From NCBI RefSeq assembly GCF_001612685.1, contig NZ_BDAY01000007.1:124001-188000 (forward strand): 64,000 nt of DNA, written 5' to 3'. Shown here in pieces: positions 54,290 through 63,055 of the stretch. A program made the translations under genes and the position numbers. Positions within the stretch are counted from its first letter, which is position 1. Each line of letters starts with the position of its first letter. Under the pieces are notes generated by a model, which was given only the letters and a program-made list of their open reading frames with translations, was not told the DNA's origin and ran no database searches. Source of the DNA: Nocardia altamirensis NBRC 108246. GTDB taxonomy: Bacteria; Actinomycetota; Actinomycetes; Mycobacteriales; Mycobacteriaceae.

Positions 54290-55423
54290 ATGCGAATCGA
54301 CGATGCGAGGCGGGCCCGGGCCGCGGTGCTGGAGAGCATCGGTGCGCCTCCGGTGCTGCGGGAGTTCGATATTCTGCGTCCTGGCCCCGGACAGCTCCTC
54401 GTCGCCTGCTCCTACGGCGGGATCTGCGGCACGGACCTGCATCTGCAACAGGGGCATCTGCCGATTCCGGTGCCAATAGTGTTGGGGCACGAGGGTTTAG
54501 GGGTCATCGGGGAGCTCGGGCCCGGTGTCGTCGCTGATGCGCTAGGCGCTCCCTTGCAGCCGGGCGACCGGGTGATGTGGGCGTCCTCGATCGCCTGCGG
54601 TGTATGCGTGCCCTGCCGTCAATATCGCGAACCGACCCTGTGCGAGGCGCGCCAGACCTACGGCGTGAACCGGTCGACCACCGACGAGCCGTTGTCCGGC
54701 GCCTGGGCCGATCACATCCTGTTGCAGCCGGGTACGACCGTGGTGCGGCTCGCCGATTCGGTGACCGATCTGGCGGCGATGTCGCTGGCCTGCGCGGGTC
54801 CGACCTTGATCCACGCGCTCTACGAACGCCGCCCGGTTCGCCTGGGGGAGACCGTGATTGTGCAGGGCAGCGGACCGGTCGGCCTCGCCGCGGCCGCGTT
54901 CGCCCAACTCGCGGGCGCCGCCCAAGTGATCGTTGTCGGCGGCCCGGCGCACCGCCTCGACATCGCCAAATCCTGCGGCATCGGCGATGCGCACCTCGAC
55001 ATCATCGGCGCCGCAGACCAATCCGCCGTCCTGGACCAGGCCAGGCAACTCACCGGCGGCCGCGGTGCCGACCTGGTCATCGAGTGCACCGGCGTCCCCG
55101 CCGCGGTACAGCAGGGCATCACCCTCGCCCGCCGTGGCGGCGCACTCCTGATCGTCGGCCAGTACACCGACGCGGGACCCACCCCGATCAATCCGCATCA
55201 CATCGTCCGCCAGCAGCTGGACGTCCTCGGCTCCTGGGCCTTCACCGGCGCCCACCTCGTCGAATACGTCCGCCTCCTACCGACATTGACCAACCGCTTC
55301 GATCTGGCGAGCCTCGTCTCGGTCTTCCCGCTCGCCCAATGCGCGGACGCCATGGCCGCGGTCGCTGCGGGCAGCGTGATGAAGGCAGTGCTGGCCGGCG
55401 CGGGCATATCGGAGACCGACTGA
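54290..55423 (+). CDS. Zinc-dependent alcohol dehydrogenase (MDR)
   Basis: This is a 377-residue MDR enzyme. Catalytic zinc ligands in GGICGTDLH and LGHEGLG, structural zinc loop CGVCVPCRQYREPTLC, and Rossmann fold VIVQGSGPVGLAAAAFAQLAGA, with ITLARRGGALLIVG. ATG 54290 is preferred over GTG 54287; GGGAGG is seven bases upstream. A 157-bp gap with two hairpins separates it from the exporter, so it is probably not part of the SAM-IV operon, though it is next to it. Substrate unknown; relatives act on threonine, sorbitol or phosphonates. Confidence 0.88.
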   Translation: MRIDDARRARAAVLESIGAPPVLREFDILRPGPGQLLVACSYGGICGTDLHLQQGHLPIPVPIVLGHEGLGVIGELGPGVVADALGAPLQPGDRVMWASSIACGVCVPCRQYREPTLCEARQTYGVNRSTTDEPLSGAWADHILLQPGTTVVRLADSVTDLAAMSLACAGPTLIHALYERRPVRLGETVIVQGSGPVGLAAAAFAQLAGAAQVIVVGGPAHRLDIAKSCGIGDAHLDIIGAADQSAVLDQARQLTGGRGADLVIECTGVPAAVQQGITLARRGGALLIVGQYTDAGPTPINPHHIVRQQLDVLGSWAFTGAHLVEYVRLLPTLTNRFDLASLVSVFPLAQCADAMAAVAAGSVMKAVLAGAGISETD

Positions 55424-55488
55424 CCGATCCGGCGTCAGCGGGAACGGGCAGGTCACAGCCTGGCGGGCCGCGGTCGGCTGCAGTGCTC

Positions 55489-55534
55489 TTGCTCGGGTAA
55501 GCAAACAGGTCTAATGTCTTGCTCATGCAAGCAA
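55489..55534. promoter_or_regulatory. Twin TTGCT-N6-AGCAA operators over the TetR promoter and start codon
   Basis: Two copies of TTGCT-N6-AGCAA begin at 55489 and 55519, exactly 30 bp apart (three helix turns). The second spans the TetR start codon. This is what autorepression by the downstream TetR would look like. Confidence 0.65.
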
Positions 55535-56154
55535 GAAACAGTGCGGGCAAGCAAGAAGGCCGCACGTTCACCGAGACCGGGCGGCGCGCGCAGATCGTGA
55601 ACGCCGCCATCGAGGTGGTTGCCGAGCGTGGTTATGCGAACGCCTCGTTCGCGAAGATCGCCGAGCGCGCCGGGCTGGGCAGCACGGGCATGATCTCCTA
55701 CCACTTTCGCGGCAAGGACGATCTGATCCGCGAGGTCGTCGCCGAAATCATGCGCGTGGCACTGGAATTCGTGAGCGCCAAGCTTGACGGCGAGACCGAC
55801 TACGCCGCCCGGCTTCGGCTGAACATCGTCGCCAACTTGGCGCTGCTCGACGAGTGCCCCGGCCATCTGCGTGCGCTGTCGAGCATCCTCGCCAACGCCC
55901 ACCCGGACGACCGGGAGAAATTCGGCCTGGCGGACCACCTTTCCGAGTTCGCGCGGATCCAGGAGGAACGGATCCGGGAAGCGCAGCGAGCCGGGGCATT
56001 TCGCGACTTCGACCCCGCCGTCCTGGTGCTCGCCATGCGCGGCGCCCTCGACGCCGCCATCGCCCGCGCGGCCGTCGACCCCGACTTCGATACCGCCGCG
56101 TGTGCACGCGAGCTGGCCGACCTTTTCGATCACGCCACCCGGAGGCAATCGTGA
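55525..56154 (+). CDS. TetR-family regulator
   Basis: This is a 209-residue regulator. HTH at ~20-65: RRAQIVNAAIEVVAERGYANASFAKIAERAGLGSTGMISYHFRGKDDL, followed by a helical ligand domain ending FDHATRRQS. The start is ATG 55525; a TTG at 55519 is also in frame. Its own start lies within the second of two TTGCT-N6-AGCAA palindromes. The stop overlaps the GTG of the membrane protein gene (GTGA), so these two form an operon and the membrane protein is its likely target. Confidence 0.92.
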   Translation: MQARNSAGKQEGRTFTETGRRAQIVNAAIEVVAERGYANASFAKIAERAGLGSTGMISYHFRGKDDLIREVVAEIMRVALEFVSAKLDGETDYAARLRLNIVANLALLDECPGHLRALSSILANAHPDDREKFGLADHLSEFARIQEERIREAQRAGAFRDFDPAVLVLAMRGALDAAIARAAVDPDFDTAACARELADLFDHATRRQS

Positions 56155-56828
56155 GCACGACCGACACGAGTCCGCAGGCAGCCGCAGCCGACCGCACCCC
56201 GCAGCAGAAACGCGCGGCACTCCGCCGCCACCTCCTGATGCAGCTCATCCTGGAAGTGGTACTCCCACTAGGCAGTTACTACGCCTTGCGTGCGGCGGGG
56301 GTGAACCCATGGCTGGCGTTGATCGCGCCCGGCCTGCTGATCGCGGGGATTCTCGCCTATCGCGCGATCCGGCAGCGCCGTGTCGACGCGATGGCGCTGT
56401 TCACGCTCAGCCTGATCGTCGTCGGCACGGTGATGACGGTCTTGACCGGCGATCCACGCACCCTGATGGTGCGGGACAGTTGGATTTTCGGCGTGCTCGG
56501 GTTGTGGGTGCTGGCCACCTTGCTGACCCAGCGACCATTCATGCGGATTGCCGCACGGGCGATCGTCACCGTCAAGATCGGCGAGGAGGGCTACCGGCAA
56601 TGGGATGCCCGCTGGGACAACGACTCCCGGTTCCGCGGCCATCTGAGGCTGCTGACCGCCGTGTGGGGCACGGCTTTCGTGGTGGATGCGGTGATCCGTA
56701 TCCTGCTTGCCTACACCTTGCCGATCGATGCGATCCCACTGGTGAGCACCGTGCAATGGCTGGTCGTGCTCGCCGCTCTCATCGCCTTCCAGAACGTCTA
56801 CGTCACCAGGCATGGTCTCAAAGTGTGA
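56151..56828 (+). CDS. VC0807-like/DUF3159-type membrane protein
   Basis: This is a 225-residue protein with six hydrophobic helices, and a soluble insertion around residues 125-160 (KIGEEGYRQWDARWDNDSRFR). This resembles the VC0807/intracellular-septation-A-like membrane family. GTG 56151 overlaps the TetR stop and has GGAGG six bases upstream, which fixes the start. No transport motif is visible; function unknown. Confidence 0.78.
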   Translation: MSTTDTSPQAAAADRTPQQKRAALRRHLLMQLILEVVLPLGSYYALRAAGVNPWLALIAPGLLIAGILAYRAIRQRRVDAMALFTLSLIVVGTVMTVLTGDPRTLMVRDSWIFGVLGLWVLATLLTQRPFMRIAARAIVTVKIGEEGYRQWDARWDNDSRFRGHLRLLTAVWGTAFVVDAVIRILLAYTLPIDAIPLVSTVQWLVVLAALIAFQNVYVTRHGLKV

Positions 56829-56897
56829 TCCGAACGGCGGCCGGATGATGTACTTGGCTGGCAGGTTTCGATGTATCCGAGGAAAGGTGGCAAGGCG

Positions 56898-57518
56898 ATG
56901 ACTGCTCCTGAACCGCGACCGCTGGTCTTGCAGCTGCGCACGGCAGAAGCCAACGAACTGAACACCTTTCAGAAGGCCGCGGACGACGTCGCCGAGGTGC
57001 CACAGCGACTCGGCGTTGAGGCGCATGCCTTTCCGCTCCTGCATCCCGGCGTCATCTTGCAGGGGGAGCCTGCCGACGATCAGCGGCCCGATGACGAGCT
57101 CGCCACGCCGGTGCTCAACCGTTGGCTGGTAGTCCGCCACGCCACGCCGCTCGGCTCGGGCACGCTGGTCACCACCACCTGGATCGTCGTGCCGGGCCCA
57201 CCGCAGAGCGCCGACTCCGACGCATCCAGTGCGGGCCCGGTCTGGCAGGGACAGGCGGTGGACCCGGTGGTCGAGTCTGCGGTGATGCCCACGTCAGGCC
57301 GCCCGCAGCCCCGGTTGACCATGTTTCTGCCTGCCGCCGCGGCGGGTTCGGCTGACGAGTCGATCGTGCCCTCGTTCCACGATCCACTCGACGGCTTCGC
57401 CTCGGGATCCGAGTGGCAGTTGACCTATCAGGTCAGCGAACTCGACTCGGCGAACAAGGTGATCCGCGGACTCCAAGGAGAAATCTCTCGCCTGCTGATC
57501 TCCATGACCGCGGGCTAG
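56898..57518 (+). CDS. Hypothetical protein
   Basis: This is a 206-residue soluble protein, no signal peptide, no recognised family. It begins MTAPEPRPLVLQLRTAEANE and has beta-rich middle segments (RWLVVRHATPLGSGTLVTTTWIVVP) and a helical end. ATG 56898 follows AAGGTGGCAAGG. Its TAG overlaps the TAG of the convergent quinone oxidoreductase on the shared bases CTAG. Codon use supports a real gene. Confidence 0.65.
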   Translation: MTAPEPRPLVLQLRTAEANELNTFQKAADDVAEVPQRLGVEAHAFPLLHPGVILQGEPADDQRPDDELATPVLNRWLVVRHATPLGSGTLVTTTWIVVPGPPQSADSDASSAGPVWQGQAVDPVVESAVMPTSGRPQPRLTMFLPAAAAGSADESIVPSFHDPLDGFASGSEWQLTYQVSELDSANKVIRGLQGEISRLLISMTAG

Positions 57519-58465
57519 TTCGGGGTCAGGATCAGCTTGCCGGTGGTGCGGCGGGCGAGGAGGTCCTCGTGGGCTCGGCGCGCCTCGGCGAGCGGATACG
57601 CGCCGCCGACGATGGGGCGCAGCTTGCCCGCCGCGGTGAGGTCGAGCATTTCGACCAGCGGTTCGTGGAACATGCCGCGCATCGCGAGGGCCGGGGTGAC
57701 CCAGAAACCGATGACGGACAGATTCCGAGTGAGCAGGTCGCCGGGGTTGATCGGTGTGGCGGGTTCACGAGAAGCCATGCCGTAGGTGACAAGTCGCCCG
57801 AACTGCGCAAGCACGGTGAGCGCCGCGTCCAGCACGGGTCCGCTCATGGCATCCAGCACGATGTCGATCCGCTTGCCGTCGTTCGCTTCGCGGATGCGCT
57901 CGGCATACCCTTCGGCGGCATTGTCGACGGCGATGTCGGCGCCGAGATCGAGGGCGAGCTGCCGCTTCTCCGGTGTGGACGCCGTGGCGATCACCCGTCC
58001 GGCGCCGAAGTACTTGGCGAGCTGGACTGCCAGCGAGCCGACACCGCCCGCCGCCGCGTTGATCACCACGGACTCGCCAGGGGCGAGTTTGGCGCTGGTG
58101 TGCAGCAGGTGCCATGCCGAAAGTCCTTGAATGAGCAGGGCTAGGGCCTGACCGTCGCTCACGGCGTCGGGCACCTCGACCGCGCTGCCGTCGGCGACGA
58201 CCGCCTGCTCGGCGTATCCGCCGCCCGGTACCAGCGCGAGAATGCGTTCCCCTGCCGCAGTGCGGCCGACGATCTCCCCGCCGGGAATGAACGGCAGCGT
58301 CGTGCGGGACAGATAGGTGTTCTCGGTCATGTGGGTATCGGCGTAATTGATGCCTGCGGCGGTCACCCGTACGATCTGCTCGCTGGGGCCTGCCACGGGA
58401 TTTGGCACGTCGACGACACTGAGGACCTCGGGTCCGCCGAGGGTGGAAACTTGAATCGCGCGCAT
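57515..58465 (-). CDS. NADPH:quinone oxidoreductase-like MDR enzyme
   Basis: This is a 316-residue MDR protein without zinc Cys. Pattern: MRAIQVSTLGGPEVLSVVDVPNP, VTAAGINYADTH, FIPGGEIVG, then the nucleotide fold VVINAAAGGVGSLAVQLAKYFGAGRVIA, as in the quinone oxidoreductase/zeta-crystallin family. It should use NADPH to reduce quinones or enones. The stop shares CTAG with the convergent gene. It is 24 bp downstream of the next dehydrogenase gene on the same strand, probably one transcript. Confidence 0.9.
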   Translation of the reverse strand: MRAIQVSTLGGPEVLSVVDVPNPVAGPSEQIVRVTAAGINYADTHMTENTYLSRTTLPFIPGGEIVGRTAAGERILALVPGGGYAEQAVVADGSAVEVPDAVSDGQALALLIQGLSAWHLLHTSAKLAPGESVVINAAAGGVGSLAVQLAKYFGAGRVIATASTPEKRQLALDLGADIAVDNAAEGYAERIREANDGKRIDIVLDAMSGPVLDAALTVLAQFGRLVTYGMASREPATPINPGDLLTRNLSVIGFWVTPALAMRGMFHEPLVEMLDLTAAGKLRPIVGGAYPLAEARRAHEDLLARRTTGKLILTPN

Positions 58466-58489
58466 GGGGCTTCTCCTGAAGAGGTTTGC

Positions 58490-59521
58490 TTAGGGCTTGA
58501 TGACGATGCGGATGGGGTTGCCGTCGTGTTCGGCCAGGCGACGCACGCCTTCGTGGATGTCCTCGAGCGGAAAGACAGCGCTGACCGACCGGGTCAGGTC
58601 GAGCCTGCGCAGCTCGGTGAGCTTGACCAATTCCGCGAGGTTCTCATAGCTGTAGCCGAGGTGGCCGAGGACCCGGTGACGGGCCATCGAGAAGTGCAGT
58701 TCGGAGCCGAGATTCAGGTCGACGGGGGTCAGCCCGACCAGGACGAGCCTGCCGCCACTGCGCAGTGCGGCGTTGGCCTGCGGCACGGTATGCTGGCTAC
58801 CGACATTGTCGATTGCGAGCTCGACACCGCCGCCGGTCAGGTCGCGCAGCTGCTGGAGCACATCGGGATCGGTGGGATCGAGAGCCTGATCTGCGCCGAA
58901 ATCCAGTGCCCTGGAACGCGCTTCGGGCAGGGGGTCGAGACCGATGATCGGTGCCGCGCCCGCCAGCCTGGCGAGTTGCAAGGTGTGGACGCCGAGTCCG
59001 CCGAGGCCCCATATCGCTACGGATTCGGCAGGGCGAAGACCTCCGGTACCGAACAACGCGCCGTAGGGTGTGGCGACCGCGTCGGCGAGAATCGCGGCCT
59101 GCTCCATCGCGACGCCCCGCGGTGCGGCGATGATGGTCGAGACCGGTGCCAGGACATACTCGGCCCATCCGCCGTCGCGGTGCACGCCCATGATTTGCAG
59201 GTTCTGGCAGGTGCTCGCGTTGGGTAGATGCTGGCACGCCTGGCAGGTTCCGCACGGCTGACCACCGTGCAGAACAACGGCGTCGCCGATCTCCCATCCC
59301 GGTGTCGGTCCGCCGAAAGCGGCGATGGTGCCGGAGATTTCGTGCCCCGGCGTGATCGCGGTGAGCCCGGTGGGCACCCCGCCACTCATCACCGTCAGGT
59401 CGGAATGGCAGATCCCGCATGCGACAACCTTGACAAGCACTTCCCCCGGGCCTGGCTCGGGAGTCGGAACATCTTGTACCGAGAGGGTTTTGGACGCGAA
59501 GTCGAAACGTGCAGCACGCAT
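58490..59521 (-). CDS. Zinc-dependent NAD(P)+ alcohol dehydrogenase
   Basis: This is a 343-residue MDR enzyme: VVACGICHSDL and TPGHEISG (catalytic zinc), HGGQPCGTCQACQHL with NASTCQ (structural zinc), SVAIWGLGGLGVHTLQLARLAGA (NAD fold). Typical of broad-range alcohol/aldehyde enzymes. It lies between the DUF3533 gene (12 bp upstream) and the quinone oxidoreductase, so the three probably form one operon controlled from the 60.8-kb divergent promoter. Confidence 0.92.
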   Translation of the reverse strand: MRAARFDFASKTLSVQDVPTPEPGPGEVLVKVVACGICHSDLTVMSGGVPTGLTAITPGHEISGTIAAFGGPTPGWEIGDAVVLHGGQPCGTCQACQHLPNASTCQNLQIMGVHRDGGWAEYVLAPVSTIIAAPRGVAMEQAAILADAVATPYGALFGTGGLRPAESVAIWGLGGLGVHTLQLARLAGAAPIIGLDPLPEARSRALDFGADQALDPTDPDVLQQLRDLTGGGVELAIDNVGSQHTVPQANAALRSGGRLVLVGLTPVDLNLGSELHFSMARHRVLGHLGYSYENLAELVKLTELRRLDLTRSVSAVFPLEDIHEGVRRLAEHDGNPIRIVIKP

Positions 59522-59533
59522 GATGATTTCTCC

Positions 59534-60781
59534 TTAGGCCGGCGCATTGCCGGCGAGTTGAGGGTGACGGGTGAAGGCGGGGACGCGGTCGAAGAGGCTG
59601 GTGGCTATCGCTCCGATCAGTGCCCCGGCTGCGCCGATGATGGCGACGTCGACCCAGGCCGTTTCCAGTCCGGACAGCGGAGCGGAGTCGTAGTAGAGGA
59701 TCGATCGCAAGCCGGTGACAATCGGGCGCATCGGCTCGATGTCCGCGATCGCGCGGAAGAACGCCGGTGTCGCCTCCAGCGGAATCGTTCCCGCCGAGGA
59801 GATCATCGCGAGGGCGATGAAGAAGAACATGTTGATCAGCGGGCCGAGCGAGCCGAACATCGCGAAAACGGTCAGTGCGCCGATGCCGACGGCGGCGATA
59901 GTGGTCGTCGAGAACAGAAACAGTTGCCAGGGTGCGGGAATGGGCATGTCGAGCAAGGTGCCTGCGACGAACTGGAGACCGGCGGCGCACAGTGGCGCGG
60001 CAAGCAACATGACCGACCATTTGATGAGCAAGGTGTGCAGTCGGGACAGGTGCGTGTAGCCGCGGCGGCGCACCTTGGGGCCCATTTCACTGGGCTGGAA
60101 GCCGATCGCCGAGTCGATGATCGGATGCATCGCGGAGGCGCCGACGAAGCCGAGCAGCACAAGCACGATCGCGTAGTAGAAGACGCTGGTGCCCAATCCG
60201 GTGTGGGCGGCAAGCGGCACCAGCGGGGCGGCGGCGACGGTGAACGGCGCCGCCAGTGCGGTTGCGGCGGAGACGGTGGTTGCTTTGGCGGCCAACGTCT
60301 TTCCGAACTGTGCGCTCACGCCGGCGACGACGGGCGCGAGTTGACCGGTGAAAAGTCCGGAGCTCAGGGCTCCCGATGCCGGTGCGGTGTCGAGATGCAG
60401 CACGGCGTGCGCCGGTGGTCCGGCCGAATCTGTTGTCAGTCGGGCGATTTCGGCGTTGAAGTTGGCGGGGATGCGCACGGCTCCGAAGATCTTGCCGCTA
60501 CCCATCTGCTCCTTTTCCTCGTCGACGGTCATCGGGACGAAGGTGATGGCGTCGTGGTTCACGGCGGCTTCCACCGCGGTGCGCACTTGGTTCGCGGCGT
60601 TGTTCGCCGAGCTGGTCTGCGGCTCCACGACCATCGCGATCGGGAAGTCCTTCAGATTGCCGCTCGGATCGAGCGTGCCGCCGAGGTAGACGGCGGGCAG
60701 CGCGATCGCCAGCACGAACATCACCACCAGCGGCGGCAACCAGGTGCCGGGATGGCGGGCGAAACGGTGGGTGACCTTCAT
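59534..60781 (-). CDS. DUF3533/SNG1-like, YhgE-Pip-type membrane protein
   Basis: This is a 415-residue protein: one N-terminal helix (GTWLPPLVVMFVLAIALPAVYLGG), a ~150-residue extracytoplasmic domain (IAMVVEPQTSSANN, IFGAVRIPANFNAEIARL), then five to six C-terminal helices. This is the DUF3533 or ABC-2-like YhgE/Pip arrangement. ATG 60781 has GAGGATC upstream; a TTG three codons earlier is less likely. It is divergent from a TetR gene 47 bp away with tandem operator-like repeats between, so export of a toxic compound is plausible. Confidence 0.85.
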   Translation of the reverse strand: MKVTHRFARHPGTWLPPLVVMFVLAIALPAVYLGGTLDPSGNLKDFPIAMVVEPQTSSANNAANQVRTAVEAAVNHDAITFVPMTVDEEKEQMGSGKIFGAVRIPANFNAEIARLTTDSAGPPAHAVLHLDTAPASGALSSGLFTGQLAPVVAGVSAQFGKTLAAKATTVSAATALAAPFTVAAAPLVPLAAHTGLGTSVFYYAIVLVLLGFVGASAMHPIIDSAIGFQPSEMGPKVRRRGYTHLSRLHTLLIKWSVMLLAAPLCAAGLQFVAGTLLDMPIPAPWQLFLFSTTTIAAVGIGALTVFAMFGSLGPLINMFFFIALAMISSAGTIPLEATPAFFRAIADIEPMRPIVTGLRSILYYDSAPLSGLETAWVDVAIIGAAGALIGAIATSLFDRVPAFTRHPQLAGNAPA

Positions 60782-60791
60782 GATCCTCAAC

Positions 60792-60819
60792 TTTACACTT
60801 GTTTATTTACACATGTTAA
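60792..60819. promoter_or_regulatory. Tandem 14-bp operator-like repeats between divergent DUF3533 and TetR genes
   Basis: TTTACACTTGTTTA and TTTACACATGTTAA are immediately adjacent (28 bp) and fill most of the 47-bp gap between the two start codons. Each is an imperfect palindrome. A TetR dimer bound here would block both promoters. Confidence 0.65.
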
Positions 60820-60828
60820 GATGAGAGC

Positions 60829-61428
60829 ATGACAGTGGCACCACGCAAACGCAACGCCCGAGGGCAGGGGAGTGCGCTACGTCACGAGATCGTGCGCGCG
60901 ACGATCGCGTTGATCGACGAGGTCGACCTGGAATCCGAGGTGACATTGCGCAGCATCGCGCGCGCGGCCAGCGTGTCCGCGCCCGCCATCTACGCGCACT
61001 TCCCCGATCGAGACGCGGTGCTCGAGTCGGTGACCGAGACGAGTTGGGAGGAGATCGTGCGCGCCATCGTCGCCAATTCGGACCAGGCTGTGGAACCTCG
61101 CGACCGTCTCATGCGCGGGTGCGTCGCGTACATCGAGTTCGCGCAGCGGCATCCTTTGCGCTACACGCTGATGACGCTGCGAGCGGGGGCAACGTCCGGT
61201 GCGCATGATGCGTTGGATGTGCTGACCGGGGCGCTCGCCCGCTGTCGCGGCGGCGAAACCGATGATTCGGGTGTCATCGCCGCCGGGCTGTCGGCGGCGC
61301 TGCACGGCATGGCGATGATGAATCGGATGCAGTCGTCCGCGCCGTGGATCGGGGGATATGCCGTTGCGGACGTACTCGCGGGGCTGATCGACAGCGCGAT
61401 CAGTTTTCAACCTCAGGGCGCCGACTGA
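60829..61428 (+). CDS. TetR-family regulator
   Basis: This is a 199-residue regulator: basic N-terminus, HTH at ~20-62 (LRHEIVRATIALIDEV, VTLRSIARAASVSAPAIYAHF), C-terminal WHG-type ligand domain (LRYTLMTLRAG, GLSAALHGMAMMNRM). It is divergent from the DUF3533-dehydrogenase operon and probably represses it through the repeats at 60792-60819. Confidence 0.93.
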   Translation: MTVAPRKRNARGQGSALRHEIVRATIALIDEVDLESEVTLRSIARAASVSAPAIYAHFPDRDAVLESVTETSWEEIVRAIVANSDQAVEPRDRLMRGCVAYIEFAQRHPLRYTLMTLRAGATSGAHDALDVLTGALARCRGGETDDSGVIAAGLSAALHGMAMMNRMQSSAPWIGGYAVADVLAGLIDSAISFQPQGAD

Positions 61429-61472
61429 GCGGCGAGTGTTCGCCGCTCAGTCGCGAGTCGAAAAGCCTTGGG

Positions 61473-62894
61473 TCAGTTACCGATCGGGTACTGGAAGACG
61501 CCCATGGCGAAAGTGCCGACCTTGCGAAGCCATTCCGGCCAGGTCGACTCGTCGAGCATCATGGTGCCCACGTCGTTGAAGACGCAGCCGTCGGCGACCG
61601 GCACCCCGTCGAACCGATCCTTCAGCCACTGGGTTTCCTTCGCCCAGGCGATGACCATCAAGGAGAAATGCTCGCTGAAGTTGTCGCGCATGTATTCGAC
61701 GCGAGCCTTCGGGTCCTTGCAGTAGGTGGCGTAGAGATCGTTGACCGGGCCGATCGGGACGATCCAGTCCGGGTTGGAATTGAACATGAAGACCGGCATG
61801 TCGGGCGTCGCATGGCCCATCCTCAGTTTCTCGAACACTGCGGCGGGGGCCAGGTCGCTGAAGACATCGGGGCTGTCGAAGAGGCCCGGCAGGTTCACGA
61901 ACGGGAGCACGGCGGCGGACCACAGGCAGAACGGGGCTTTCACCACGGCCATGGCCTTGCCGAAATTGTTCATGTGTTGCTCGTAATAGGCTGCCAGTTC
62001 CGGATATTCGCGCGCGGCGGCCAGCATGCCGGACAGCAGTAGCCCGGAGCCGACATTGTTGCTCGCCATTTTGATCATCTGCACCAGGTCTGCAGGGATG
62101 CCGCCCATCACCGAGCCGACGATGTTCAATTCGGGGGCATAGGAGGCCTTCAGTTCGGCGGTGTGACCGGTGGCGATGGCGCCGCCGGAGTAGCCGAGCA
62201 GTCCGACCTTGGTTCGCGCGCCTTCGAGGCCGAGGAGCTCGAAGTTCTCGGCGGCGCGGATGCTGTCCAACGTGATTCGCGCATTGAGCGGTCCGGCGCC
62301 GAAAGCCATATAGGGAGCGTCGTAGTCGGGCATGTTCAACGCCCAGCCGAGACCGAGGGCGGTGACCGCGTTGATGAACTCGGCCGGAATGTTCAGCGCG
62401 CCGGTGATATTCGGCGGCACGGAGGCCAACTGCAGTACGTACGACGGCGAGCAGTACTGGGCCATCGAGTCGGGGGCGAACTGGAACGACAGCAGATTGC
62501 GCGGAACGCCGTTGTTGTTGCCGCGCGGCTTGGCGATGGTCGTGACTGCGGCAATCGGTTCGCCACGGGTGTTGGTGGAACGGAACGAAAGTTGCCAGGA
62601 GTCAACGTTATACGGCAACACCGAGTAGAAGGAGACGTGCACCTCGCGGGCGGCGATGATCTCGCCGGGCTGCTTCGCGGCCACGATCGCGGGATCGGGC
62701 TGGTAGAACGCCGGGTCCAGTTCCGGTGGTGACGGTGGAATCGGGAAGGGGAGCGCGGGCTGCACGGGAACCGGAGCCGGGTCCGGGTCTGCGGCTACGC
62801 TTCCTGCCGTGGCCATGAGCACCACTGCGGTGAGTGCCGCGATCGGCACGGTCGACCATCGGCGGAACAGGCTTTCCGTTTCCGCGACACGCAT
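61473..62894 (-). CDS. Secretory lipase (LIP family)
   Basis: This is a 473-residue exported lipase. Signal peptide MRVAETESLFRRWSTVP then a hydrophobic helix ending TAGSVAA-DP; a Pro-rich linker (PAPVPVQPALPFPIPPSPPE); then the family body with SFYSVLPYNVDSWQLSFRSTN, nucleophile elbow LLGYSGGAIA (Ser in GYSGG), MPVFMFNSNPDWIVP (acid region) and the His near the C-terminal FSEHFS. ATG 62894 has GAGGAG seven bases upstream and is chosen over upstream in-frame starts. Homologues hydrolyse triacylglycerol or short-chain esters outside the cell. Confidence 0.9.
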   Translation of the reverse strand: MRVAETESLFRRWSTVPIAALTAVVLMATAGSVAADPDPAPVPVQPALPFPIPPSPPELDPAFYQPDPAIVAAKQPGEIIAAREVHVSFYSVLPYNVDSWQLSFRSTNTRGEPIAAVTTIAKPRGNNNGVPRNLLSFQFAPDSMAQYCSPSYVLQLASVPPNITGALNIPAEFINAVTALGLGWALNMPDYDAPYMAFGAGPLNARITLDSIRAAENFELLGLEGARTKVGLLGYSGGAIATGHTAELKASYAPELNIVGSVMGGIPADLVQMIKMASNNVGSGLLLSGMLAAAREYPELAAYYEQHMNNFGKAMAVVKAPFCLWSAAVLPFVNLPGLFDSPDVFSDLAPAAVFEKLRMGHATPDMPVFMFNSNPDWIVPIGPVNDLYATYCKDPKARVEYMRDNFSEHFSLMVIAWAKETQWLKDRFDGVPVADGCVFNDVGTMMLDESTWPEWLRKVGTFAMGVFQYPIGN

Positions 62895-63055
62895 GGTGCA
62901 CTCCTCGGCAAAAGACATCACGCGACGATTGATCAGAAGGTGCGGCACGACCGGGCCGCAAGCTGCCTCAGAATAGCTACCGGAATGTCCGTGCGGGTCA
63001 CTCGACATGCCGATTCGATATGGGTTTGAAACGGCCGAACCATACAGTCGACGGC

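Noticed and set aside
54290..55423. Alcohol dehydrogenase as part of the SAM-IV operon
   Set aside because: It is separated by 157 bp with two hairpins and its own ribosome site, so membership is possible but unsupported.
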